Positions 37,026 through 49,819 of a stretch of 64,000 bases of DNA are shown here, piece by piece (positions within the stretch are counted from its first letter, which is position 1; each line of letters opens with the position of its first letter). The notes beneath the pieces were generated by a model that was given only the letters and a program-made list of their open reading frames with translations, was not told where the DNA came from and ran no database searches. The translations under genes were made by a program, and so were the position numbers. Source of the stretch: Warburgia ugandensis (lineage: Eukaryota; Streptophyta; Magnoliopsida; Canellales; Canellaceae); assembly GCA_035236585.1 (NCBI GenBank), contig CP141132.1:44767880-44831879 (forward strand), given 5' to 3'.

Positions 37026-40000
37026 ATGAATTTCTTCCTTAAAATTCTTTCAGTGTTATTCTTCAAACACTTCTAAAAGTATCCCCATATCATAAGATAA
37101 CTAATCATGTCAACAATACTAACATCAGCATTAATAAATAGACAATTTCACATCATGTCGTCTCCTTATATACCAATTCACATATAAATTGATAAATGAC
37201 AAACCATTTCAAATTAAACAACTTAGGATTTATTTAGAAAGTGTCATAACCACATATAATGCAATTAACATAAACCAAACTCTCCTCTAGGATCTATTGT
37301 AAAGCATATCAGCTCGCCCATAACCACTCATTTACCAAATTAGAACCATAGCATATAGCTCACCAATAGGCAATCATATGCTAGTGAAAACCAAAGTATA
37401 TCAACTCACTAATAAGCACTCTATTCTAGTGAAAACCAATCTGTAAACACACTTATATTGTAAGTACCTAGAAGCGTGCTACCTAGAAGCTCGCCACATA
37501 GAGGCCTACCAGTGCTTCTCGCACCCGCCCTCATCAGCTACTCACAAGTATAACTTGTAAATTGAATTCTAATTACTTGTAAGAGAATAATCTCATATAA
37601 TATTATACATCACTATTATTCTGGTGAAACTCAATTACTTAGTGCTAGCAGTTCATAAGACTAAGGAACTATGAATCTAAGTCGCCAGTTTGGCTAATGT
37701 TAAGCCATCACAATTTCAATAATTGTGCCTCTATCATTCAAGGTATTGCAGTAAAGGAAATTCACTTTCTCTGACCATAGCTCATGCTATAGGTGTTTGC
37801 AACAAACAATGAGTCCGTAAACATTCTGAATTAATGCACAAGGATTCCTCATGCTCCTCTCTGTTAGTGAAGTATATGATGATACTATCTATTAACACAA
37901 TCATGGTTCATCCAAATAACATTTGAAGATTCAACCCATCACATCCATACATTCTGTTAGTGTATGGGTTCCACCATTTGGTACCATCTAGAACTCGTAA
38001 CAATCATAACAAGTTCTTAAAATTCTAGGTTAGTTATAAGCACACCTCAATCAATCTCCACAAACACCATTCACCATCTCGAGTTGATTAAATAGAGTGT
38101 CAATATATGATTAAGAATATCAGTTCTCTATCACAATACTATCAAACAATTGACAATCTGTGCATAGCAATAAAGATCTATCTCTCTTCTCATGAAGGAG
38201 ATTAATGCACTTTATGAAGACCAGGTAGGCCTGTTAAAATCCCTGTTAGAAGCTCATATAGCTGGAGCTTTACCAACTTAGTTGGGGCATCTCATATGGC
38301 ATTCTGGGCAAATAATGCTATACCTGATGCCAAATCCACTTCAAAATCATTCCCTTGCGATAATATCATGAAAACTCCTTAGGCAAAAATGTGAACTCTT
38401 GCACATCATCTTTGTGCTAAATCTATGGTCACTCTCAATCCTCAATTATCACATAAACAAGAGTAAAACTGGGCACCCTCTAAAAAGGTATTGCACTACC
38501 TTCAAGGTAGGATTAGCTAATCCATCCCAAAGATGACATCATAATCTACCATATCGAGTAGGATGTGATCATCATTCATCATCTCTCTCTTATTAGGTTC
38601 ATAGGTACCTCTTAAAAGTACTCATTAGCCCCTAATAATTCTCTCGCATGTCTAAGAAGGAAAGATTGACTGGGTCTTGGATCAAGGAGGATCATAACAT
38701 GCCTACCATCAATTAGGAAAATACTCTCCATCATTTGGTTTGAATCCTGTGCTTGCCTTGAAGTAATAGCAGAACACATCACTACTAATGTGGGGCCATC
38801 TCTACCTTGATCCCAATGTCAATTTGTCTGATTCGCTATCCTCTAGGACAGTCTCTTAAGAAATGCACTGACTCACCACAATCAAGCATTTAAAGGATTT
38901 CCGCGGTAATGGTGGCTACTGATACTATTGCCTCTACGTGGCATCTACTAATTCTAAGACATAACTATTCAAGTAATTGCCCTTGCAAGTAACACCTCTT
39001 CAACTCATAAACCCATTTCAAATACTATTGAGCTGCTTGATTTCTCTACTTTAAGGTAGCCAACTCTTTCTTTGTATCACTAGTTACTCCTTAGGCAAAG
39101 ATACTGATCATTACTGCCCTTCCCAAGAGCCTTCTAGATAAAGGTTTCATCAATAGAGGAACGCATCCTCTCAAATGACCATCATTAGAATCCTTATGGT
39201 TACATTTTCAGCTTCTTCACTTCCACCATTTCATTTCCTATAATTAATGAATTATTTCATGGTCATATTAGTCAAAATCAATTGCAACTTTGTCAATCTC
39301 ACATCCAATGAAACTAATCTTTCATAATAACCTTCGTTATTAGAAACTGTAATATCATCACTATCCATGTTGAATGTAAATAAATTATAATCAATTTCAT
39401 CTTGCCCCATTCACTTCATCTATCTTTTTCCCTAGTTGATTCATTACATAATCATCACTATTTAATGATTATTCTTATAAAATAGCCATCATGTCTTCCA
39501 GGAAATATGCATTTTAAATCATAATTAAAAATCTCAAAATAATTCATAAACATTCTCTTCTCACTAATTTTGGTCATCAATATTTTTATTTTTTTTGTAT
39601 GTATAAGGACTCATTAAGTTTCATCTCATAGCTAAGAAAATTCATCCATGAGAACACTAGGACCTTATTTCATCAAAATTTCAATGATTTTCACCATACC
39701 ACTATTTATTCATCAAATAAATCCACTTTCAAGTTTAGGTTAATCCAATACTACTCGAACTATCTCGAGTTCTTATTAATTATAATAATTTCTGATCCTT
39801 TATAATTATTCTCATATTATTGTTATTACCATAGTTGTTAGGCCTTTCCAAAAGTTTATACACGTTGTCTAAGTTAGAGCATGAACTTGTTCACTAAGTT
39901 TCTGTATTCATGCTTCAATTCTCTACTCGTCTACTTTTCTTTCTTACCATTTAGTAATCATCTTGTAAAACAGTTGTCATATCCTCTAAGCATTATGCAC

Positions 40001-40810
40001 TTCTAATTCATAATTAGAACTCTAAGGAATCATTTAAATAGGCATTTAATTCTCAATGATAACTAGCTGTTAGTATTTGTGTATATATAGGGAATAACTC
40101 ATTTTCATTCCTTCGATCAAAATTCATCTACATAAGTAGATCAACTGCCATTGATTTTCCTAATACCAAAATTTATTCATCGAATATATCCACAACATAT
40201 ACCGATTAATGTTGTAACTCTCTTAAATTCTTCTTCTTCTTTTTTTTCTTTTCTAAGTTCTCTTCCATTGTGATTATTCTCTACCCTGTTTTCATTCTAA
40301 TCAAAATATTATTGTGCAATAGTCATCATAATACTGAATGGTTTATAGGCATCATCAAAATTAAAACTTAGATCCTCTAAAGGTCGCCTCATGTGAATAG
40401 ATCTCTCTGATAAAGTTTTCATTCAAATATACTAAGTTTGTACTCTTATACTATTATTTCTTACTCTAAGAACTATACTAATTTCATGACAGTACTCCTT
40501 TTACTCATAGTAGGACTGAAAATCTATTGTCTCCTTAGAACTTGCCAACCCTCATGGGTTGCATCTATTGTTGCTGCCACATTAGCTAGCTGAGGTTTTG
40601 CATCATGTTGGCCATGAAGTTTGTCATTTGACTTCCTTAGTCAAATGCCTCGACAAAGGGATTTGTTGTCCTTTGACTCGTACTCTTAGGTGACATCCTT
40701 CCCTTCATCACAAGATCCTTTTATGAGTTACTCTCAAACTCATTAATCACAGCATCTTACTTTTGAGACTACTTAAGACTTTACTCAATGTGACTAGCTG
40801 TAAGTAGACT
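37026..40810 (-). mobile_element. Element F: internal region (gag, protease, start of RT), degraded
   Basis: Minus-strand landmarks in order: leader and gag (40800 to about 38900) without a long frame; a zinc-knuckle remnant reading C-G-E-S-V-H-F-L-R-D-C (38848-38880); a protease end reading ILLDMVDYDVIFGMD (38521-38570), the L-D-M-x-D-(F/Y)-D-V-I-L-G-M-D signature shared with element G; and an RT beginning (38215-38320) resembling the APYRMAP...ELKELKVQLQELL block. From 38200 to 37026 nothing further is recognised. Its leader is similar to that of element E at 61630-61830. Confidence 0.65.
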
Positions 40811-40832
40811 GAACCTGGGCTTTGATACCAAT
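40811..40832 (-). other. Primer-binding site of element F (initiator-Met type)
   Basis: Reverse complement reads ATTGGTATCAAAGCCCAGGTTC, one base from the canonical TTGGTATCAGAGCCCAGGTT, directly after the LTR end. Confidence 0.9.
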
Positions 40833-40833
40833 T

Positions 40834-43173
40834 GTGACAACCTGGGTCTTGTAACACTTTTTAAATAAAAAAGACATTGACATAACTAGCTCAATCTCTA
40901 ATATAAATAATTTTGAAAGACTAAACAATAGCAAAAGAATCTTTTTCTTTTAAATTCACTTTGAAAAACCCTGAGTGTCATTTTCTTTTCTTAAAACAAG
41001 GATTATTAGTGAAATGAGCACTCATTTCTACCAAAAATTTGGTAGAATTTCCTCTATTTTTTGGACATATGACATTTAACGCATGTCATTGTGAAATACC
41101 TGATAAACATTCATTGACAATTTTAAAATATAATTAGAGACCCTGTCTTCTTTTCATACATCTAATAGAATAAAACAAATTACTCAAACAAAACACAACC
41201 AGAGCCTCCACACCACAACCTAGTCACATAAGTCATCCAAACTCCCTCAATTACAGACAATGCAATCTCTTTCTCATTTTTGATACAATAACTTCAATTC
41301 AAATATCAATTCTTACCTGTCCTTTTCCAAAGCTTCCATTGGCAAGCACCTTTCAGTAAATAGCTCCTACTCCTTAGGAGTCCTCTATTTTGAGATATTG
41401 TCAACCTACTACTATTCTCTATATCTAAGGCGTTGCAAACCAAAGCAATGCCTCAGCAAGAAATTGCTTGTGTAGGTGGAGTAAGATGCAATTTTATATA
41501 AATAAAATCATGATAATTCTATATAAATCAATTTGTCCATGCTAAATCATGCAACTACCATTAAGTTATCATTTAATTTGAAATAGCTTACTATTTATTA
41601 AAATCATGAATTCATGCCACAATTGAAGAAATACCAATGCATCAGTTCTAAAACACATTCTTTGAAATGCAAAGTATGCAATCACATGTCAAATTCACAA
41701 GTCATTTTCATTTCTTAATACCATTCTTTGCTCTTATAAGCCACTTCACATTACCAAATACCAATGTGTCGTTGGGTGTATCATAGTGCACAGTAAAAAT
41801 ATTGTCCTCTTTGGCGCAGTTAGTCAGTGCAGTGGGTGGAACCCAAAGTCACACCTCAAGGTTTTGTTCCTAAGGGATCAGTAGCTTGTCCAGCCTGAAG
41901 GTCCACCCACATCATAATGACTCTGTGGCCCATTCACATCATAATGATCCCCTTCATTCATACTAGCCATTTCACAATTTCCTGGTATCAGTCTTATTCC
42001 TCTATTGTCGGATTGGACGATTTAGGTTTTTCAGTCAATTTCAATCTAGATTCTTCAATGTGTGCCTTATCCTAGCAATTTCAATGCTTTAGAACTCATC
42101 CGTGGTGTCTGATTGTCCATCAGACATCACAAAGTTATTGTGCAAATAGTACTCGATCAAACAGCTAAGATTATTCAATCAGTTTCTTACCTAGATCTAC
42201 AAATTTAGTGTGATTTGAGCTACATTAGGTCCTCAATTACCTATCCCTAAGCTTGGATTAGGAATTGGATGGTTGGATCATCCATAAATCTAGATCTTGG
42301 GTAAAAACTCATGGATTTAGCAAAATACCACAAATCAGAAGTTGGGTTTTTGTAGATCTTGCCTTCTAGACACATTTTTGTGTTTTCCTCTCTTTGGAAT
42401 GGGTTGGATTAGCTTAAAGAAATCATGAAACCCTCCAAACCTAGGCGTGTGATGATCCCCTTCGATTCATAGTCCAAATCATCTTGGATTTCCCTTTAAG
42501 CTTAAGGGTTTTGATCACCTCTTTGAGTTGAATAGAATGACCAAATTGGATCATCGATTTGAGCTGTCATCTTCTTTGGTGAGTCCCTACAACCCCAGTA
42601 AAACCCTCACCATATTTTCTTCCATTTCGCTAGTGTGTCCATCAACCCCAGCGGCTCGACATTTGCTCTTCTCCTTTCCTTCTCCTTCTCCTTCTCTCTT
42701 GTCCTCTTGTCCTCTTCTCCTCCTTGTCCTCTCCTCCTCTTTCTTCCCTACTGGATCTCCCTCTTCATTAGGTTCTCTTCCTTTTTTCATGGTCTACCAG
42801 GTTTTGTGAAGAACAGACCTAACAACTATGTCAAGTTCCTTAAGTGAGGGGTATGGTGCCAGTATCAAATCTGGCCCCACTTCTATTAGGGCTCTCTCTC
42901 CTTTTTTTCTATCTTACTTTCACAAAAATGCCCCTTTTATTCAAATATCCATATCTCCTCCATCTGAACTCTGATTTCTGTAAACTTGGTGTCAGTCCAA
43001 TTGTCTTTTCAAGTACTATCCAATTACAATGGTCTCAATGTTAGATTAGATGTATATCTAGTCTTTCACTTATAAAACTCTAAAAATATGAAATCTAATA
43101 TGTTCTTTTCATCCCAATTTACTATTTTTCAATATTCAATCTGATTGACATTTAAAATTTTTGGGATGTTATA
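40834..43173 (-). mobile_element. Element F: 5' LTR (right copy)
   Basis: Plus-strand text starts TGTGACAACCTGGG and ends GGGATGTTATA. 2.34 kb. Holds the same motifs as the left copy (41796; about 41472). Pyrimidine-rich frames 42528-42809, 42587-42790 and 42635-42847 are artefacts of a T/C-rich stretch at 42660-42740. Confidence 0.88.
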
Positions 43174-44485
43174 ATACATGTGTTGACAAAGATGCTGGCT
43201 AGTATGAATTATGTATATTGAGCATTGTGATGATTGGGATAGCCATGTTCGAGGTAGGTAGCTTCAATATCTATTTGCCATTGGCATTTTGAGCATATCA
43301 TTAACTTTAGTAAAATATGCAAATTTTAAATAATCAAACCATACCAAACATTTGTTTATCATGCTTTTGATTTGTGATTACTTGATTATTATAAAATTGA
43401 TATCTCATCATATTGTATTATTTTAGCTTTTAAAGAAATGCAATATTTACAAATGAGGCATGTGATTTATATATATGTCTTCATACTCATGATGCATACT
43501 TTTATCTTTAAAATGCAAATGATATTGTCCATTCTATTACATTCAGTTGCATGTTTTGAAAGAAATGATGATTCTTGAAATTGCTTCAATCCCATGCCTT
43601 GAGATGAGTTATAGAAATGCATGGCTTTTCATGAGACTTATGTTATATGATTTAATGACAATTGGATTGAGATATACGTTTGTTCAAGCCAATGAGCCTA
43701 TCAGGCATTATGCTAAGAAGTTGTATGGGTTTGGCCTCTCAGCCTCCAACCACCAAAGGTGGTAGGTATCTATGCCCAAAGAGGCACCTAATTTTTGTCC
43801 ACTACTATGGTAGGAACAACCACTGGAGGTAGCCATGGCACCCATTTGAGACATGTCTATAGTCGTAGTAGTGGCTACGATGGCTAGTCTCTATATAGAT
43901 GAGTACTAATGACCAACCGATTGAAGTGTTCGCTTGAGATGGATATGTGCACATGATGATATTGTCAGTTTGGGATTGCCGGTGTTCATGGTTTAGCCGA
44001 TTACTATAATATTTTTATGATCTTATTAACTTTTATTTACCTAATTAGATAATGGATCTTTAACATAATTTAAAAGTTATACACATATGTGATTTTATAA
44101 TATATTATATGTTAAGATTTATTTGAGATAACCATGCTAATTCAATCATTTGAAAAACATACATTTAATGTCTTGCATGTTTTATGATGATATTATTTGA
44201 AATTTGTTAGCATGATATTGTATATTGTGATTGACACAAGGTTTAAATTTTGTTTCTTGTCTCTGATTTGATGTTATAGTCTAGAGAACTACATGAAAAA
44301 TTATTTGAAATATTGTCTACAATTGGATTTTAAAAATTGGTATTGTAGATATGAAGCTACTTATATAAGTGCAAGCTGCTGAGATATTATAAATTATTTA
44401 CAATATATCAGGACTTCAAGAATTTGACTTAAGGCAAACTGATTTGAGGTAGATGCAAATTTAGATGAAGATAATAGTGTATGAG

Positions 44486-47329
44486 TGTCATGACCCGAGT
44501 TTTCACATGCATTTTTAAAATGCAAACCTAACTCCTAATGCGAGATGCATCCCTATTTAAAATCAATTTTATAGAAACAATGCAATGCAGCGAAAAAATC
44601 TTTTGTTTAAATTCATTTTGAAAACCCTGAGTGTCAATTGCTTTCACAACAAACAAAGTAGTAGTGAAAATTACTGTAATCATAAATGTCTTCCTAGTTC
44701 TGTCCAGTCACAGCTCATAGCCCAACTATAGTAAGTACAGGTACATGTCCGAAGGGGTAGAGAGTTTACTCACATTCATATTTGTCTCTTCTTTATTTAC
44801 TTGATCGTAACACCAATACATCCTGGAGTTTCTTCTAATCCCTTCTGGACTAATCTATAAAAATAATATGTTTGGGATGAGCATTCCTCATACTCATTAG
44901 GTTATCTAATACTACTATTTTGAAAATACGGTAGTCAACATGCATAATTCAAGGCCCTTTGTCATGTAAAACATCAGTGATTCCATTTTGTATAAACATG
45001 CATATTTATGCATAAAACATAAGCTCATTGATGCAAATTCAACCTCAAAATCTAGTATTCAACGAAATAAATTTGACTGAAAATCATAGAGTAGAAATCC
45101 ATAGATTCATGTAAGAAGATCTCAGCAAACATATCAAACCATGAGTCAAATCTAATAATCATGAAACTCTTAAAATAGTCATCTTTTAAAGCAGATGCTA
45201 GCATGAGTGTCTCAGCGAACACATCACCCCAACTGGTCACGAGTACTTGTATATGACTATCTCAATGCTACATGTATAGCGGTAAAACTAAAATCATAGG
45301 GTCACTATGCTCACGATTAGCACACAGCTGAAATCGTGTGGCTTCGGTATCTAAAGACCTACTCACCATAGCCTCCACGATGACTATGGCTGTCCTCAAA
45401 AGGGTGCCGTGAACACCTCCAGTGATCGTCCTTGTTTACCACAGTAGTCAAGGGAGGGATAATGTTATTTTGGCAGTGATAGCATCCACCCTTTGGTGGT
45501 AGAGGCTGGGAGGCCAACCCCGTACATAACAACCTCTCAACATAGTGCCCACCAGGCTCAATAGCCCAAAAAGCATATATGTAAAGAATCCAAATCTCAT
45601 TCATTGGAAATTATGCAATTTATGCATTTATTTACAAACCATGTGAGTGATGCATAAAATCAGTTCATGCTAGTATCGCATTCAAAGCCATAACACATGA
45701 AGACATTTTTCTCATACTCTCATAACAACATCATATCTCAAAAGTATGCTAAAAACAATAATAATGGCAAGATAGAGTTTAAGATGCATTTAAAAACTTA
45801 GTAGCATCAGACTACCTACCTCGATGTCTCATGAATCGCGTTCTTCATTACTCGACCCTGACCCATCTTCATGAAGCCCTAGATATTAATTGATAACAAG
45901 GATTCCAATATCATTTTTCATCCTTTGTAGATCATTACTTAGACTTATAGATTAATGGCTAGATCTGCCTTTTAGGATTATAAATCCTTGCTTAATACGT
46001 TTTCTGGCTAGATCTTGCATATGGATCTACTATTGAATGGTAGACCTTATAACTTAGGGATGAATACATGTAATCTTGGGTTGATCTTGAGCTATTAACC
46101 TCTAATGGATCAATTCATGAGATCTGATCATCTTTGACACTGTAGATCTATGAGATTTCTATAGTTTTTGGGCTATAGTCATGTAAAATAATTCTTAGAT
46201 CCTAACTTTCATAGTCCCATTATGTCGACCTCGTCGATACGAATGCAATGGCTCTTTCAGATCGTCAATCAGAGTTATATAGCCTCCTTAATTGGATTTT
46301 TAGTGTCGCGCATCAACGGACGAACCAGATTTGTCCATACCAAGCCTACGCGCCACGGTTCCTAGGGTAGTGGCATCATGGCTCCCAAGATGCTCATGCA
46401 CCCTGGTTGAACCAGGACTCATGCCTATACACTGTGCGCACCCGAAGGAGACACCAGGGACCGCATCCCGGTCACACATCATGTGTCCGCATCTCTGGGA
46501 TGGTCTACTCGAGGGTTCTGGGACAAACCCATCTTCCCCGATGCATTCTCCAGCCGAGAAACACTAGATCCAGCATGGATCTGGTTTGGGAAGAGGGGAA
46601 AAAAAGAGAGGGAGATGGGGGCTTACCTAGGTAGCCAGAGATGGTGCCCTCTTTCTGGTGGTGTGGCTCCCTTTACATCTACCTGAATCCCAGGTCGCCA
46701 AAAAACAAGAAGGGGAAAACCTAGTTTCTGGTGAGGCTAAAAGGAAGGACCTAGGCCGTCACCAGAATTCGCAGGGAACTGGAGGAGGGTTTTCTGATTT
46801 TGCCAAAAACCCTAGCTCGAAGTAGCCAGAGATGGAGAAGAAGGCATGATCAAAGAGGGGGGAAATCGGGTTTTATAGCCTGTGAAGGCGGTGCTACCCA
46901 ATGGCCGTGCTGCTATTCTTTGCAGCTCCGTACAAATATGGCGGTGCTGTGCACTACCTGGCCTGAGGAGGACGACATAGGGTGTGTCATTATCAAAATG
47001 ACCCCCTGCGTTTTTGGGTCTTTTTCTTTTTTTAAGTTCAAATTACAAAAATTCCCTTAATCTTTAAATGTTCATAACTTGGTCATACAACCTCCGTTTT
47101 CAGTGTTCTTTGAGATGTTTGATTCCATTTTGAGTGTAGAATCTATGATACTGGTTTTTCTCACAATTTTGTTTGTTTTATTTTTTAATAAAAATTAAAC
47201 CTCTAACCATTATTAATATCATTAAACATATATTAATTTTCAAAATAAACAATTTGCACATGGTAATCATCATGACTGATCGTGGTCGTAAAAGTGATAC
47301 AAAATGGCTTCAAAATTTGAGTCATTATA
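44486..47329 (-). mobile_element. Solo LTR, Tekay/Del-like, same group as element G
   Basis: Flanked by perfect 5-bp ATGAG duplications and with no internal region, so a solo LTR left by recombination between the two LTRs of a former insertion. Plus-strand text starts TGTCATGACCCGAG. The minus-strand start reads ATAATGACTCAAATTTTGAA, like G's TGTAATGACCCAAATTTTGAA. It contains the palindromic block near 45487-45500 and the GC-rich, CATC/GATG-rich part (46290-46560) that matches 50850-51050 and 57840-58060 in G. Frames 45359-45604, 46300-46567, 46407-46686 and 46800-47060 are LTR sequence. 2.84 kb. Confidence 0.9.
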
Positions 47330-47642
47330 ATGAGACTACATGAACACCATATGTATATGACTTATCTTTTGTGAACATGTATATGTAATTATTATAATTG
47401 GACTATGAACTCTGATTGGTTAGATCTAGGAAGCATGTATTTTTGTTTTAGTTTTATAATTAGAAAAAAATACAATTTTTTTTTCTTGGAAGTAAATAAA
47501 ACTTGGGGTTTTCAAAATGAATTTAAAAGAAAAAGGTTATTCTATTGCATTGTTTTTAAAAACTATTTTCAAATAAGGATCAATCTCACATTAGTAATTA
47601 GTTTTAAGTTTAAAAATACATATGAAAACCCAAGTCATTATA

Positions 47643-48105
47643 GTTAAATTGATTGATTTTAAATCCTTTAGGTTCTAATGCATCTCTCTATAACTCTAGC
47701 TTTGTGTTTACAACCTCTCTTATCTGATCAATTAAAACTATATTATTTGCAAATAGTGTGCACCATAGAATCTCCTCATACACATGTATTGGTAACTCAT
47801 CCATAACCATGAAGTCTACACAAGCCATTTAATTCAAATAAATTGAAATTAAATAAAATACATTCACATTCCCACTACAATTCACACAAAATAAAATTTT
47901 ATAAACTACAATTTTCTTCCATTCTCGCTCCAAATTCTAGAAAAAATAAATATAAAAGTGAGAACACAAAAATTCATAGGAATAATGAAAATAAAGTGTA
48001 AAATGCAACTAAAATGAATGCAACCCAAAAATTTATGACTAGTGGCATACTAAGTAATTGAGATTGTAACTAAAAATCTGTTGCAAGTCCCCAACAATGG
48101 TGCCA
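47643..48105 (-). mobile_element. Element X: leader and tRNA-Asp-type primer site
   Basis: At 48087-48105 the minus strand reads TGGCACCATTGTTGGGGAC, comparable with element D's primer site TGGCGTCATTGCCCGGGAC. It lies 11 bases inside the right LTR of X. The stretch 47643-48086 would be the first part of X's leader; no coding frame. It connects logically to the X integrase fragment at 10560-10955 on the other side of the nested block. Confidence 0.65.
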
Positions 48106-48116
48106 AAAATTTGATT

Positions 48117-49819
48117 TGTTTTAAAAATAGCCTTAAGTATATGACCCTATTGTAACATAAATTGTATAAGTACAGGTCAATGCACATATACTATTAATAA
48201 ATGGATTTAGTTAAAGTTTATTTAATCACTTTAACTTAGCCTAAAATTAAAATAATTCTAAAATTACTAAAAATAAGGGAAGCTTGGTAAAAATTATGAA
48301 ATTACTTCAAAATAAAACTTAGGGTTTAGAATCCATTATAATAAGATCAAATGATCCTATGACTAAGAAAGTAGATTTTTTACAATTCATTTAATATTTT
48401 CTTTAAAGCACTATTTTGTAGATTTTCTTATCTTAAAGAATTAAAATAGATTAACATATTTACTCAATGCATAGTTTACCTTTTTAGGGCATAGGCTATC
48501 AAAGCTTTTCATATATTAATACTTACTAATGCAACATAATTAATATTACTACCATAGGAAGTACAAGATAAATCTTATATAATAATCAATAACTATAGGA
48601 ATTAGTGTTAATTTCTCTAAAATAATATTATGCATAGTTTCTATTCCAAGTTTTACCTAATCAAAAATTCATTCAATAAAATCATAACTTCATCATAATC
48701 CTAGGAAATAAATTTACCTACTCATACTGGAAAATTAAATCACTAAAAATATAAAACTAACAATTATTCTATTTTAACAATTAAAAATAATGGCTTACTA
48801 ACAATTCTAATTGCTAATTAAAAATTCAATTAAACTATAGAACAAATGAATTAAACTATCTAAAAAATTTTCACCCATTTAAGTAAAGACTACAATGGTT
48901 CCAAAGAAAATAAAATAGGAGAAAAAACGGTATCTTATAATAAAGAAAGAATTCACCAAATTATTGTCCTATCACTCGACCAAAAATTGCTTCAATCTTT
49001 TCTTCTTGCACTATGACTGATCTTTTTTCCTCTAATAAACACCTTACTCATATTGTGTCACTCAATAAGAGCATATAATTTTTTACAATAGAAAAAACCC
49101 AAAGGAGAACCTTTATACCAAAAATTCTAAGTATATACATGTAAATCCTTTGGAATTTGCTTGTAAACTAAAGATGGAAAAGGGCTAAGAAAAGGGAGCA
49201 GTTTTTTATTTGAACTTGGTGAGATAATTATGTTGTAATTAAGATAAATTATGTGCATGTAGGGGTGTGAAAATAAAATGGAGATGATTTTTGGAAAATT
49301 TTAGAAAAATCCAACAATACATTGATGGAAAGTGGAAGTTTAAACGATGGTGTACTCAAGTGTAAAATTGGATGATGGAAAGAAATAGATAGGAATTGAA
49401 TTTTTGGATGAACATCTATGGAGAGATAAATCGTAGGATGAAATGAATGGATAATGAATTTATAATGTGTAGAAAAATTTATAAAAGTAAAATAGTGAAA
49501 AGGGGTAAAACTAGGTGTGAAAGTGAGATTAAGGAATAAGGGATGCATATAAGGAATTAGGGAATAATTTTTGAGCTGAGATTTGGTGGTGGAATAGGGT
49601 ATGGAATGGATATATTATGTAATGGAAATCAGGTATGTGTTTTATAGAAAAAAAAACGCAAATAAAAGTTTGGAAGACTAGTTTGTAATGGAAGAATGAA
49701 TAAAAGAAAACTCACCTTTTCTCCACGGAATACATGCACTAGCCTTGGAAAATTTTATTCTTTTCTTCTCTAGTGATCCCATGATCCTTGTTATTCCTCT
49801 TATCTAGAATCTTGGAAAT
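48117..49819 (-). mobile_element. Element X: right LTR (5' LTR), first part
   Basis: Starts TGTTTTAAAAATAGCC and aligns with 3285-4474 and 6605-7150. Interrupted at 49819 by element G and continued at 60124. Frame 49249-49548 is not a gene. Confidence 0.8.

Larger units (their letters stand above)
34136..43173 (-). mobile_element. Element F: Tekay/Del-like Ty3/gypsy retrotransposon, minus strand (fossil)
   Basis: LTRs 34136-37010 (left, 3') and 40834-43173 (right, 5'). Minus-strand primer site at 40811-40832, polypurine tract beside the left LTR at 37011-37025, and 5-bp target duplication ATACA on both sides. The 3.8 kb interior runs from gag (right) to the start of the reverse transcriptase (left), shorter than a complete gypsy interior. 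By eye about one in seven sites differs between the LTRs over the first 220 bases, so the copy is several million years old (inferred). It landed in the 3' LTR of element B. Many breaks. Confidence 0.88.
33540..47642 (+). mobile_element. Element B: 3' LTR in three pieces (33540-34135, 43179-44485, 47335-47642)
   Basis: Starts after the polypurine tract and ends '...aacccaagtcattata', matching the 5' LTR end at 30816. It is interrupted by element F (target duplication ATACA at 34131-34135 and 43174-43178) and by a solo LTR (ATGAG at 44481-44485 and 47330-47334). The three pieces sum to about 2.2 kb. It contains a three-unit 50-bp tandem repeat and the conserved palindromic block at 43749-43763. 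At 47643 the sequence passes into the leader of element X. Confidence 0.75.

Noticed and set aside
43741-43780. Possible bacterial-type terminator or operator (short palindrome)
   Set aside because: The palindrome is part of a conserved plant LTR block; no prokaryotic gene context exists in the window.
46300-47060. GC-rich cluster of open frames that might be a gene island
   Set aside because: Lies wholly inside the solo LTR (44486-47329), matching the GC-rich part of the LTRs of G; overlapping frames on both strands indicate composition.
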